Shown here in pieces: positions 33,198 to 41,918 of a stretch of DNA of 64,000 nt (position 1 is its first letter; each line of letters opens with the position of its first letter). The notes beneath the pieces were generated by a model. That model was not told the DNA's origin. It worked only from the letters and a program-made list of their open reading frames with translations, and made no database searches. The stretch is taken from NCBI GenBank assembly GCA_964502095.1, contig CAZCUF010000010.1:62001-126000 (forward strand). The letters run 5' to 3'. The position numbers and the translations under genes were made by a program. Source of the stretch: JACPVF01 sp964502095 (GTDB lineage: Bacteria; Chloroflexota; Anaerolineae; Anaerolineales; Villigracilaceae).

Positions 33198-34463
33198 TTG
33201 AAGGAACAAAATAAGAAAGCCGAACCAGCCAAACCCAGGGAAGAGAAAGCCGAACCGCAAGGTATCGCCACCAACATGCAGGCGGTACTGCTGGCCGTGC
33301 TGGCCATCTTCACCGGGCTGGTGATCGGCGCCATTGTGATCGTGGTCAGCGATGTGCAGGTGATCGCGGCCTGGCAGAACTTCTTCTCGGCGCCCGGCGC
33401 GGCGTTTGCCGCCACATGGAAAGCGGTGGCTACTGCATATGGAGCCTTGTTCGTCGGATCGCTTGGCAACCCAAAAGAAATTTGGGTTGGATTGCAAACT
33501 TACATCTCAACGGGCAATAGCGCCGCGTTCATCAAATCCATCTATCCTTTTACGGAGAGTCTCACAACCTCCACGCCATACATCTTCGCAGGCTTGGCGG
33601 TGGCTGTAGGTTTCCGCTGTGGCTTGTTCAACATCGGCGCGGAAGGACAGTTCTTCATGGGCGCGCTGGGTTCCGCTTTTGTGGGCTACAGCATTCACGG
33701 GTTGCCGTGGTTCATCCATTTGCCGCTGGCGCTTTTAGGCGGCGTGATCGCTGGAGGCATCTGGGGCGGAATTCCGGGTTATCTTAAAGCCAAGTTCGGC
33801 GCGCATGAAGTGGTCAACACCATCATGATGAACTGGATCGCGTTCCGATTGAGCGACTGGTTGTTGAACGGCCCCATGAAAGCGCAAGGATACCGGCCTG
33901 TAACGCCGAATATCGAAATAACCGCGGAACTGCCCCACTTTTTTGCCAGCCCACTGCGCCTTAATTGGGGCTTCGTGCTGGGACTCGTCATAGCAGTTGG
34001 AGTGTATTGGCTGTTATTCAAAACCACCATCGGTTTCGAGATCCGCACAGTGGGCGCAAACCCGGACGCGGCCAAATACGCGGGAATAAACATCATCAAG
34101 AATTTTGTACTGGCAATGGTGATCTCAGGCGCCCTGGCCGGGCTTTCAGGGGCCAGTCAGGTATTGGGCGTGGACCACTGGGTGGGACAGGGATTTTCCG
34201 CGGGATACGGTTTCGACTCCATCGCCATCGCGCTGTTGGGTGAGAGTCATCCTGTAGGCGTAGTGTTGGCCGCTTTGCTGTTTGGCACGTTGAGGAGCGG
34301 AGCGACGCGCATGCAGTCTCTGGCAGGCATTCCCATCGATATCATCTCGATCATTCAGGGCCTGGTCATTATCTTCGTGGCCGCCCCCGGCATCATTCGC
34401 TGGATCTATCGTATCCGCGTCAGTGCCGAAAAGACCGTCCTGACCCGCGGTTGGGGCAAATAA
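33198..34463 (+). CDS. ABC transporter permease 1 (BMP/nucleoside type)
   Basis: A 421-residue inner-membrane permease with about 9-10 helices and the family segments FRCGLFNIGAEGQFFMGALG and GANPDAAKYAGINIIKN (the coupling-loop region). The start TTG at 33198 has AGGAGG 6 bases upstream; an earlier in-frame start at 33171 would overlap the ATPase gene and lacks a site. It has a charged, Lys/Glu/Pro-rich N-terminal extension before the first helix. Confidence 0.93.
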   Translation: MKEQNKKAEPAKPREEKAEPQGIATNMQAVLLAVLAIFTGLVIGAIVIVVSDVQVIAAWQNFFSAPGAAFAATWKAVATAYGALFVGSLGNPKEIWVGLQTYISTGNSAAFIKSIYPFTESLTTSTPYIFAGLAVAVGFRCGLFNIGAEGQFFMGALGSAFVGYSIHGLPWFIHLPLALLGGVIAGGIWGGIPGYLKAKFGAHEVVNTIMMNWIAFRLSDWLLNGPMKAQGYRPVTPNIEITAELPHFFASPLRLNWGFVLGLVIAVGVYWLLFKTTIGFEIRTVGANPDAAKYAGINIIKNFVLAMVISGALAGLSGASQVLGVDHWVGQGFSAGYGFDSIAIALLGESHPVGVVLAALLFGTLRSGATRMQSLAGIPIDIISIIQGLVIIFVAAPGIIRWIYRIRVSAEKTVLTRGWGK

Positions 34464-34475
34464 GCAAAGGCAAAC

Positions 34476-35741
34476 ATGACAACAACCACCTCTGCACAAA
34501 TCCTTGCACCTGAAAGTAATTTCCGCACCCGTTTGATCTGGGGCACTCTACTGATCGCGGTGGGACTGTTCATATTCTTCGTGTTTGGAAGCGGGGCGCG
34601 GCCGGGCCAGGTCACGACCTTCGGCATGAACCTCGGAAAAAATGCCATTCAGATTCCCGATATGGTCTTGCCGGTTCTTCCTTTTATTTACATCTTTACT
34701 CTCACCCTCGTTTTCTTCGGCGCATTCGAGATGGCCAAAGGCGTTAAATCGAACGCGCTTCTGATCGGCGTGCTGGCTTTTTGTTTCGTGGCCGCGTTTC
34801 TGGTGTGGGCCGCGCGCGATAAATCGTTCAGCCTCGTTGGAATGTTAAGCAGTTCGCTGGTGCGCGCTACGCCCATCGCGTTGGCGGCCATGTGCGGCGT
34901 CATCAGCGAACGCGCCGGCGTAGTCAATATTGCCATCGAAGGCATCATGCTGATCTCCGCACAAGTGGCAGTGGTAGCCGCCACCATAACTCACAACCTT
35001 TGGGCCGGTTTGGTCATCGCCATCCTGGCCGGAGGCCTGGTCGCCGCTCTACATGCCTGGCTGGTGATTCGCTTCAAAGTGGATCAGATCGTCAGCGGCG
35101 TGGCGATCAATATCTTCGGCGCGGGCACCACCAGCTATATCTCCTCGCGCTTCCTCGAAAAGCATATCAACGCCCTGAACAACTCCGGCACCTTCCCAAC
35201 CGTCACCATTCCGATCCTTTCGAAGATTCCCGTACTTGGGCCGATCCTCTTCGAGAATACACCCATCGTCTTCTTCACCATCATTCTGGTATTCGTCCTG
35301 CATTTTGTTCTGTTTTATACGCCGTGGGGCTTGCGCACGCGCGCAGTCGGCGAACATCCCAAAGCGGCCGATACATTGGGTATCAGCGTACATTTCATGC
35401 GCTACATCAACGTGATCATCAGCGGCATGATCGCGGGCCTCGGCGGCGCCTACTTCACCATCGGCGCGGTGGGCCGCTTCGATCAAAATATGACAGCCGG
35501 CAAGGGCTTCATCGGTTTGGCCGCCATGATCTTCGGCAAATGGACTCCCATCGGCGCATATACTTCATCGCTCATCTTCGGCTTCGCAGATTCCCTGCAA
35601 GTTAAACTGCAAATTCTGCGCGTGCCGATCCCATCCGAATTTCTATTGATGGCGCCCTACATCGTCACGATGATCGTTCTGACCGGCGTTGTTGGACGCG
35701 CCATCCCGCCTGCCGCGGACGGCCTGCCGTACGAAAAATAA
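34476..35741 (+). CDS. ABC transporter permease 2 (BMP/nucleoside type)
   Basis: A 421-residue permease and partner of the preceding one. About ten helices with the shared motifs ISERAGVVNIAIEGIMLISA, VAINIFGAGTTSY and GEHPKAADTLGISVHFMRYI. The two form the heterodimeric channel of the importer. It starts 12 bases after permease 1. An operon terminator follows. Confidence 0.95.
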   Translation: MTTTTSAQILAPESNFRTRLIWGTLLIAVGLFIFFVFGSGARPGQVTTFGMNLGKNAIQIPDMVLPVLPFIYIFTLTLVFFGAFEMAKGVKSNALLIGVLAFCFVAAFLVWAARDKSFSLVGMLSSSLVRATPIALAAMCGVISERAGVVNIAIEGIMLISAQVAVVAATITHNLWAGLVIAILAGGLVAALHAWLVIRFKVDQIVSGVAINIFGAGTTSYISSRFLEKHINALNNSGTFPTVTIPILSKIPVLGPILFENTPIVFFTIILVFVLHFVLFYTPWGLRTRAVGEHPKAADTLGISVHFMRYINVIISGMIAGLGGAYFTIGAVGRFDQNMTAGKGFIGLAAMIFGKWTPIGAYTSSLIFGFADSLQVKLQILRVPIPSEFLLMAPYIVTMIVLTGVVGRAIPPAADGLPYEK

Positions 35742-35774
35742 CGCTTCATCCAGGACCCTCAACCCGATCCCCGA

Positions 35775-35804
35775 CAACAGGAGCCGCGCGGCTCCTGTTG
35801 TTTT
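35775..35804 (+). terminator. Terminator of the BMP/ABC operon
   Basis: An 11-bp perfect stem (35775-35785 with 35790-35800) around GCGC, followed by TTTT. Confidence 0.85.
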
Positions 35805-35877
35805 CCACTAAGAAACGCGGGGGATGTGAAAGGATTGCGGTTAAGGTAAAATGCCTCTGCATTTCAAGGAGAAGAGA

Positions 35878-37008
35878 ATGAACAGAAAAGTCCGCCTCAT
35901 TTCTGCGACATTGGCCACACTATTGGCCATGATCGCATGCAATCTGCCTTCGGCCGCGCCGAGCACGCAGAGCGCATCCACTGCCGCCGCGCAGACCGTA
36001 CAAGCCCAGTTAACCGGTATCGCCCAAACAGCCGTGCCTTCCCAGGCGCCGCTTTCGACCTCCACTCCGCTTCCCTCCTTAACGCCGATTCCTCCCACTC
36101 CGATTCCACCCAGCGCCACGCCCACCTGCGACCTCGGCAAATTCGTCACGGATGTCACCATTCCCGATGGCACAATCATGACGCCCGGGCAATCCTTCAC
36201 CAAAACCTGGAGGCTCCAAAACATCGGCGCCTGCAATTGGAGCGGATATTCTCTGGTCTTCGATAGCGGCGATTCGATGGGCGCGAGTTCGGCAACTTAT
36301 CCCGTTGGAACCACGGTCACGAATGCCTTTATCGACATTTCCATCAACCTTACTGCTCCAACCAGCTCGGGTAGTTATCGCGGCTATTGGCGCCTCCGCA
36401 ATGCGTCCGGCGTATTGATTCCCATTGTCAGCGGTTATCAGGGCAGGTCCTTCTATGTGGATATCAAGGTTCAAGCACCGGCAACAGCGACCAACACCCT
36501 GCCGCCGGCCGCGGTCATGACCATATTGACCAGCGTATCCAGTGAAGACGGGTATGTCAGTTCAGATGGCGTGGTGAATCCCAATCCAAACGTCGGCGAT
36601 GACAGCGGCAATAATACGTTGGAAGCGTTCCTCAGCTTTGACATGTCGCCTATTCCAAGCGGAGCAGTCATCACCAAAGTCATCGTAAACTTCAGCGATT
36701 ACGACACACTTGGCAATCCATTCACCATCTCCGATGGCTGTCTGCGGGCTTACGCGCAAAACTACGGCACATTGGATGCGGGCGATTTCTTCTCTGGCGA
36801 CCCGGTCAGCGCCGTGATACGTTGGTGTGGCACAGGCGATCTGAATACTGCCAGCGAGACACCCGATATGATCAGCGTAGTACAGGGCAAAGTCGGCGCG
36901 AGCCGCCTGCAATTGCGCCTGCAATTCCGCACACCCACCACCAACGGTAACGGGGTTGCGGATGTCGTCCGTTTTGGAAATGTCAAGCTGACCGTGTACT
37001 ACCACTAA
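35878..37008 (+). CDS. FW (NBR1 Ig-like) domain lipoprotein 1, with C-terminal beta domain
   Basis: A 376-residue lipoprotein. The lipobox region MIAC is followed by a stalk with AAAQTVQAQLT and a Pro/Thr-rich stretch. A four-tryptophan (FW) domain comes next, about residues 85-205: FTKTWRLQNIGACNW, then YRGYWRLRNASG, with YVDIKV where the fourth Trp is often found. A C-terminal beta-rich domain (about 215-376) resembles DNRLRE/CBM96-type modules (EAFLSFDMSPIPSGAVITKV). ATG 35878 is chosen for AAGGAG upstream. It is first of five tandem paralogues. Confidence 0.85.
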   Translation: MNRKVRLISATLATLLAMIACNLPSAAPSTQSASTAAAQTVQAQLTGIAQTAVPSQAPLSTSTPLPSLTPIPPTPIPPSATPTCDLGKFVTDVTIPDGTIMTPGQSFTKTWRLQNIGACNWSGYSLVFDSGDSMGASSATYPVGTTVTNAFIDISINLTAPTSSGSYRGYWRLRNASGVLIPIVSGYQGRSFYVDIKVQAPATATNTLPPAAVMTILTSVSSEDGYVSSDGVVNPNPNVGDDSGNNTLEAFLSFDMSPIPSGAVITKVIVNFSDYDTLGNPFTISDGCLRAYAQNYGTLDAGDFFSGDPVSAVIRWCGTGDLNTASETPDMISVVQGKVGASRLQLRLQFRTPTTNGNGVADVVRFGNVKLTVYYH

Positions 37009-37032
37009 TCTAATTCTCATCCAAAGCCACGC

Positions 37033-37065
37033 GAAGCGCCCGGACGAGCCGGGCGCTTCTTTTTT
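37033..37065 (+). terminator. Terminator after FW lipoprotein 1
   Basis: An 11-bp perfect stem (37033-37043 with 37049-37059) around ACGAG, followed by six T residues. Confidence 0.92.
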
Positions 37066-37071
37066 AGCGGG

Positions 37072-37077
37072 TATAAT
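37072..37077 (+). promoter_or_regulatory. -10 box of FW lipoprotein 2
   Basis: A perfect TATAAT just after the preceding terminator; the -35 is not recognisable. It suggests that this paralogue has its own promoter. Confidence 0.45.
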
Positions 37078-37119
37078 GTCGCTGGCTATTTTCGGCCGTT
37101 CGAACACGAAAGGAAAAGA

Positions 37120-38073
37120 ATGATTGTCATACCGAAAAATACCCTATTTGCGCTGTTGACCGCCTTTGCGGTTCTGACCTCCGCCTGTGCACCCGCAAGC
37201 TCAAATCAGGATGCAATCTCAACGGCTGTCGCGCAAACTGTACAGGCGCAGAACGCTTCATCCACGGAAGTTGCGCCGACTCCAATCTCGACGGTTGTTT
37301 CCCTGCCATCACCCTTTTCCACACTTTCGGGTCCCACATTAACCGTAACCCCAAAATCCACGCTTCCACCCGTCACAGCCAAGGATCAGGATTGCATGAA
37401 AGCCAGCCTGATCGACGAAACCATTCCCGACGGCACCATTATGAAACCGGGCCAGCAGTTTACGAAAGTATGGAAGATTCGGAACGATAGCGCCTGTGTG
37501 TGGAACACTTCTTATAAGATCGTCTTTTGGGACGGCGATGTGATGGGCGGCGGATACGTTTACAACTTCCCGCAACAGGCCCTGCCCGGCGACACGGTGG
37601 ATGTTCCATTAGTGTTGACCGCGCCCCCGAGCCTGGGTGAGTTCAAAGGTTCCTGGAAACTTCAAACACCCAGCGGCTATTCCTTTGGCGTCGGGTACGA
37701 TTCGCCGTTTTGGGTGGACATCGTTGTAGGGACCGGCACTCCGGAAAACAACAAAACACAAACCGCCTTCGGCATCACATCTCTGACTTACGAGCTTGAC
37801 CATCGCTGTACCACGGCCAACCAATTCGATACTGTTATAGCCAATATCACTTCCAATGGCCCCATCACGATCAATGTCAAATGGCTGCAAAGCGACGGCG
37901 TACAAGATGCCAACAACAAAGTGGTCTTCACCGAAGCCACCACAAAGTCCATCACACATGAATGGAACTGGGGTTTCAGTTCGTCCAGGAATCCACGCAC
38001 GGTGCAAGCGATCATTACCTCCCCCTTCTATCAGGAATATCCCGAGTTTACACTGCTCACAACCTGTTGGTAG
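37120..38073 (+). CDS. FW (NBR1 Ig-like) domain lipoprotein 2
   Basis: A 317-residue lipoprotein. The signal peptide ends near TSAC, then comes the stalk motif STAVAQTVQAQ and a Pro/Ser/Thr linker. The FW domain (about 90-205) has all four tryptophans: FTKVWKIRN, CVWN, GSWKLQTPSG and FWVDIVV. A C-terminal segment of about 105 residues (TAFGITSLTYELDHRC to the final TTCW) looks like a second beta-sandwich with a possible disulfide. AAGGAAAAG precedes the ATG. Confidence 0.85.
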   Translation: MIVIPKNTLFALLTAFAVLTSACAPASSNQDAISTAVAQTVQAQNASSTEVAPTPISTVVSLPSPFSTLSGPTLTVTPKSTLPPVTAKDQDCMKASLIDETIPDGTIMKPGQQFTKVWKIRNDSACVWNTSYKIVFWDGDVMGGGYVYNFPQQALPGDTVDVPLVLTAPPSLGEFKGSWKLQTPSGYSFGVGYDSPFWVDIVVGTGTPENNKTQTAFGITSLTYELDHRCTTANQFDTVIANITSNGPITINVKWLQSDGVQDANNKVVFTEATTKSITHEWNWGFSSSRNPRTVQAIITSPFYQEYPEFTLLTTCW

Positions 38074-38203
38074 ATAAGATATTGTAGATCGGGTTGGTGC
38101 GAATTTTGTTTCTTCGGCATTCCAGAAAGTTTCAGCGCGGAACTTTCCCCTCGCCCTTAACGTCGAAGCATTGAATCTTTCCCATCATTTCAGGGAGAAT
38201 GCC

Positions 38204-39466
38204 ATGAAACCCAGGAAAATTGCACCCGCTTTGTCGTTGATTCTGCTGTTAATCGTTCAACTGGCCTGTAGTGGATTGAACAAACCCGGCACACCAGATA
38301 CCGTCGCAACGCTGAACGGTCTCTACACATCTGCCGCGCAGACCAGTACCATGATCGCTGTCACAGTGACTCCCGGCCTGCCGATTCCCACAGCCAGCCC
38401 GATTCAAGTTCAGCCTTCATCCACACCGTTCGTCCTGCCTGCAACTGTACCGGCCGCACAGTGTGACGCGGCCACGTACATTAAGGATGTAACTATCTCC
38501 GATGGTACAGTACTTGGACGTAATACCACTTTCACGAAAACGTGGAGATTGCAAAACGTCGGCACCTGCTCGTGGACGCCATCGTATGCGCTGGTTTTTG
38601 TCAGTGGAGACATCATGGGCGGACCGACTGTCATCTCTCTACCGGGAAATGTCAACCCGGGACAAACTGTCGATCTTTCAGTGACCTTGACTTCGCCAAA
38701 TAAAGATGGACATTACCGCGGCTATTGGAAACTGCGCAACCCATCGAACGCGCTGTTCGGTATTGGCGATCAGGCAAATACCGCATTCTGGGCCGATATC
38801 AATGTGAGCGGGCCTTCCTACGCCGCATACGATTTCGTTGCAAATTACTGTAGGGCAGACTGGGAAAACAATAATAACTCCCTTCCCTGCCCGGGCAACG
38901 AAAACAGCGGAAACGGCTATGTGATCAAACTAAACATGCCGCGGCTGGAAAGCGGAGATAAGCTCGATAGTCCATCCCTGTTGACCGTTCCCAAAAGTTC
39001 GAACAACGGCACGATCATCGGAACCTATCCCTCTTTCACGGTCAAGTCCGGCGATCATTTTCAATCTCTACTCAGCTGTCAGTACCGCGCCAGCCGCTGT
39101 GACGTGCTGTTCAGCCTGAAATACAAAACGGGCGGGCAGACGCGCACGCTCGGCACCTGGCATGAGGTCAATGAAGGGTTGTATTACACCGTTGACGTGG
39201 ATTTAAGCGGACTCGAAGGTCAGACGGTGAAATTCATCTTAACGGTATCAGCGAACGGTTCGGCGCGAGACGATGAGGCGATCTGGGTCGCCCCGCGCAT
39301 CATCCGCCTCGGGCCGCCTCCACCTACAGCCACTCCTTCGGTCACTTCCACGGCCACCCTCACCCCAACTGTGACCGCAACGCCCACACCGACATTTACT
39401 TTCACGCCCACTTTTACCGCCACAGCCACTCATACTGAGACGCCCACCCTTACTCCCACGCCCTAA
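38204..39466 (+). CDS. FW (NBR1 Ig-like) domain lipoprotein 3, with C-terminal Thr/Pro tail
   Basis: A 420-residue lipoprotein. Lipobox LACS and stalk motif TSAAQTST lead to an FW domain (about 88-205) with four Trp: FTKTWRLQNVGTCSW, YRGYWKLRNPS and FWADINV. A beta-rich domain (about 210-370) with several Cys (CRADW, LLSCQYRASRCDVLFSL) follows. The last 50 or so residues are almost only Thr, Pro, Ala and Ser, an unusual end for a lipoprotein. ATG 38204 (GGGAG upstream) is preferred over the open frame from 38171. Confidence 0.85.
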   Translation: MKPRKIAPALSLILLLIVQLACSGLNKPGTPDTVATLNGLYTSAAQTSTMIAVTVTPGLPIPTASPIQVQPSSTPFVLPATVPAAQCDAATYIKDVTISDGTVLGRNTTFTKTWRLQNVGTCSWTPSYALVFVSGDIMGGPTVISLPGNVNPGQTVDLSVTLTSPNKDGHYRGYWKLRNPSNALFGIGDQANTAFWADINVSGPSYAAYDFVANYCRADWENNNNSLPCPGNENSGNGYVIKLNMPRLESGDKLDSPSLLTVPKSSNNGTIIGTYPSFTVKSGDHFQSLLSCQYRASRCDVLFSLKYKTGGQTRTLGTWHEVNEGLYYTVDVDLSGLEGQTVKFILTVSANGSARDDEAIWVAPRIIRLGPPPPTATPSVTSTATLTPTVTATPTPTFTFTPTFTATATHTETPTLTPTP

Positions 39467-39506
39467 TCGGGTGCGTTATAATGAATGAAACTATCCGGAG
39501 GATACA

Positions 39507-40199
39507 ATGGTTTTTCGAAAATTCGTTTGGCCTGTTATCGCCGCTCTGACCGTAATCGTTCTCACGGGCTGTAATATCGGAGCCACACCCGCCCCCACAG
39601 TGGATGTCAACGCGATTTACACGCAAGCGGCTGAGACAGCATTAGCCAACTTCTCTCAAAATCTTACGCAAACCGCTCTGGCTGTGCCGCCGACCGCGCT
39701 TCCCACTTCCACACCGTTAGCCACCTTCACGCCTCTGCCAACCTTTTCCATTGTCACCAACTCAACCCCGCTCGCGCTCAATACTCCCGGGTTGGTTACC
39801 CTGGTGCCGACCACTTCCGCCTCACTGGGCACTCAAGCCAGCAGTAACCCCGTGGGATGCACCGACGCGATGTTCGTAGGCGAAACCGTTGCCGATGGAA
39901 CCGTATTCGCGGCCGGCAAGGTCTTCACAAAATCGTGGAACTTCAGTAATACCGGCACCTGCACCTGGGGCGAGAATTTTACCTTCGCGTACAAATCGGG
40001 CGATAAACTTAGCGCGGAGCCGCTTTATGTAAAAATTATCAAATCGGCCGACTACGTAAAACCCGGCAGTGGTATCGCATTCAACATCAAAATGACCGCA
40101 CCCTCGCAGAAAGGCGAATATAAAGGCTTCTGGCAGATGAAGGACGATAAAGGCAACTGGTTCGGTTCACTTGTGTACGTTGACATCGTCGTCAAGTAA
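39507..40199 (+). CDS. FW (NBR1 Ig-like) domain lipoprotein 4
   Basis: A 230-residue lipoprotein consisting only of a lipobox (LTGC), a stalk (TQAAETALANFSQNLTQTAL plus a Pro/Thr linker) and a C-terminal FW domain (about 120-230): FTKSWNFSNTGTCTW, YKGFWQMKDDKGNWFG and VYVDIVVK. The final Trp position is Tyr. GGAGGA precedes the ATG, and TATAAT at 39477-39482 is a likely -10. It is the minimal form of the family, without an extra C-terminal module. Confidence 0.87.
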   Translation: MVFRKFVWPVIAALTVIVLTGCNIGATPAPTVDVNAIYTQAAETALANFSQNLTQTALAVPPTALPTSTPLATFTPLPTFSIVTNSTPLALNTPGLVTLVPTTSASLGTQASSNPVGCTDAMFVGETVADGTVFAAGKVFTKSWNFSNTGTCTWGENFTFAYKSGDKLSAEPLYVKIIKSADYVKPGSGIAFNIKMTAPSQKGEYKGFWQMKDDKGNWFGSLVYVDIVVK

Positions 40200-40241
40200 C
40201 GATATTCGTATTCGCCGCCTGATTGCGAAAGAGGAAAGCCT

Positions 40242-40859
40242 ATGAAACTCAAACTCATTGCCATTGCCCTGATCGGGGCGATCCTTTTTACAGGCTGTGG
40301 TTCCGCAACTCCGGCTCAACCCACTCCGGACGTGAGCGCAATACGCACCTCCGCCGCACAGACTGTGGTGGCAGAGATCACCCTCACTGCGGTATCGTTT
40401 ACCTTCACGCCCCTGCCTACAGCCACTGAGCCTCCCGTTGTCGCGACAGAGACTCCTCTGCCGGTGGTAACTGAAGCAAGCACCCTGCCTGCGGGCGTTA
40501 CAGCGACTCAGGTTCTATGCGACAGCATAACCTTCGATCCCGCCACCGTGGATGTGAACCTTCCCGACGGCACGCAAATGACTGCCGGACAGTCATTCAC
40601 GAAAACATGGCTGATCAAGAACGATGGCTCCTGCGCCTGGGGCGCCGGCTATAAATTGATCTACGCGGGTTATTCCGATCAAATGTCCGGCCAGCCTCAA
40701 GCCCTCTCGGGCGTGGTGGCAGTGGGAGAAGAAGTTCAAGTCTCCGTAGTCTTCAAAGCGCCGGCCAAGGCGGGAGAATATCTCAGCGCCTGGTCGATGG
40801 CCAATGCCAAGGGCATTCCGTTTGGAAAAGCATTGTACGTTAAGATCACGGTCAAGTAA
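40242..40859 (+). CDS. FW (NBR1 Ig-like) domain lipoprotein 5
   Basis: A 205-residue minimal paralogue. Lipobox FTGC, stalk motif RTSAAQTVVAEITL, a Pro/Thr linker and the FW domain (about 95-205): FTKTWLIKNDGSCAW, YLSAWSMANAKG and LYVKITVK. Three of the four signature Trp remain. GAGGAAAG precedes the ATG. The stop is 3 bases from the GTG of queG, so this gene and the following two are probably co-transcribed. Confidence 0.87.
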   Translation: MKLKLIAIALIGAILFTGCGSATPAQPTPDVSAIRTSAAQTVVAEITLTAVSFTFTPLPTATEPPVVATETPLPVVTEASTLPAGVTATQVLCDSITFDPATVDVNLPDGTQMTAGQSFTKTWLIKNDGSCAWGAGYKLIYAGYSDQMSGQPQALSGVVAVGEEVQVSVVFKAPAKAGEYLSAWSMANAKGIPFGKALYVKITVK

Positions 40860-40862
40860 CGC

Positions 40863-41918
40863 GTGACGAAAACGCTCGAACAAATCATCAAAGAGGAAAC
40901 ACGCCGGCTGGGATTCGTCCTGGCCGGTGTTACGACTCCCGATCCCCCGCCTCATTGGGAGGTTTTCGAAAACTGGTTGTCGCTCGGACGACACGGTACG
41001 ATGAGTTATCTGGCGAATGAACAAGCCCGCCTCCGCCGCTCCGACCCGCGCCTGATTCTGCCGGAGTGTAAATCCATACTCGTTTTGGGGATCCCCTATA
41101 ACGCACCCCGCCTCGAAAATGAATCAAACGGGCAGGGAAGAGTCGCCGCGTATGCCTGGGGCGAAGATTATCATCTCGTACTCCCTGAACGCATGAAACA
41201 ACTGGTCGAGTTCATCGAGGCACAGGTCGGTCATACTGTCCCAAATCGCTGGTACACCGATACAGGCCCCCTGCTCGAACGCGACTTCGCACAGCGCGCC
41301 GGCCTCGGCTGGATCGGGAAAAACACCTGTCTCATCCATCCGCGCCTGGGTTCCACATTCCTGCTGGCTGAGATCTTACTCGGCCTCGAACTCGAACCCG
41401 ATGCGCCCTTCGATACCGATCAGTGCGGCACATGCACACGCTGTATCGAGGCCTGTCCCACCGATTGCATTCTGCCCGACCGCACCATTGACGCACAGCG
41501 CTGTATCTCATATCTCACCATCGAACTGAAAGACGAAATCCCAAACGACCTGCGGCCCCTGATGCAGGATTGGGTTTTCGGATGCGACGTGTGCCAGCAG
41601 GTTTGCCCGTGGAATCGATTCGCTTCAACAGATGGCGATTCAGCCTTCACCCCGCGCGCCGAATCGATTCCGCTTCCCGTCCTGACCGAGGAACTGGCCC
41701 TCACGCCCGAAGCGTTCAATCGCAAATTCAAGCGGAGTCCCGTTAAGCGCGCCAAGCGGCGCGGTTATTTGCGCAACGTCGCGGTGGCCCTCGGAAACCG
41801 CGGCGATACATCCGCATTGCCCGCATTGGAACAAGCCCTCGAAGACCCAGAGCCTTTGGTGCGCGTCCACGCAGAATGGGCCATTCAAACCATCCAGCAA
41901 AAACAGCATGACGAATAA
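40863..41918 (+). CDS. queG: Epoxyqueuosine reductase
   Basis: A 351-residue cobalamin-dependent iron-sulfur reductase catalysing the last step of queuosine synthesis in tRNA. Motifs: YTDTGPLLERDFAQRAGLGW, WIGKNTCLIHPRLGS, the two [4Fe-4S] clusters DQCGTCTRCIEACPTDCI and CDVCQQVCPWN, and a C-terminal HEAT-like repeat (NVAVALGNRGDTSALPALEQ). It starts at GTG immediately after FW lipoprotein 5 and overlaps rdgB by 11 bases. Confidence 0.95.
   Translation: MTKTLEQIIKEETRRLGFVLAGVTTPDPPPHWEVFENWLSLGRHGTMSYLANEQARLRRSDPRLILPECKSILVLGIPYNAPRLENESNGQGRVAAYAWGEDYHLVLPERMKQLVEFIEAQVGHTVPNRWYTDTGPLLERDFAQRAGLGWIGKNTCLIHPRLGSTFLLAEILLGLELEPDAPFDTDQCGTCTRCIEACPTDCILPDRTIDAQRCISYLTIELKDEIPNDLRPLMQDWVFGCDVCQQVCPWNRFASTDGDSAFTPRAESIPLPVLTEELALTPEAFNRKFKRSPVKRAKRRGYLRNVAVALGNRGDTSALPALEQALEDPEPLVRVHAEWAIQTIQQKQHDE

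Noticed and set aside
38990..39466. Thr/Pro-coding tail as a tandem DNA repeat or CRISPR-like array
   Set aside because: The periodicity comes from low-complexity protein coding with irregular units; no repeat-spacer structure exists here or elsewhere in the window.
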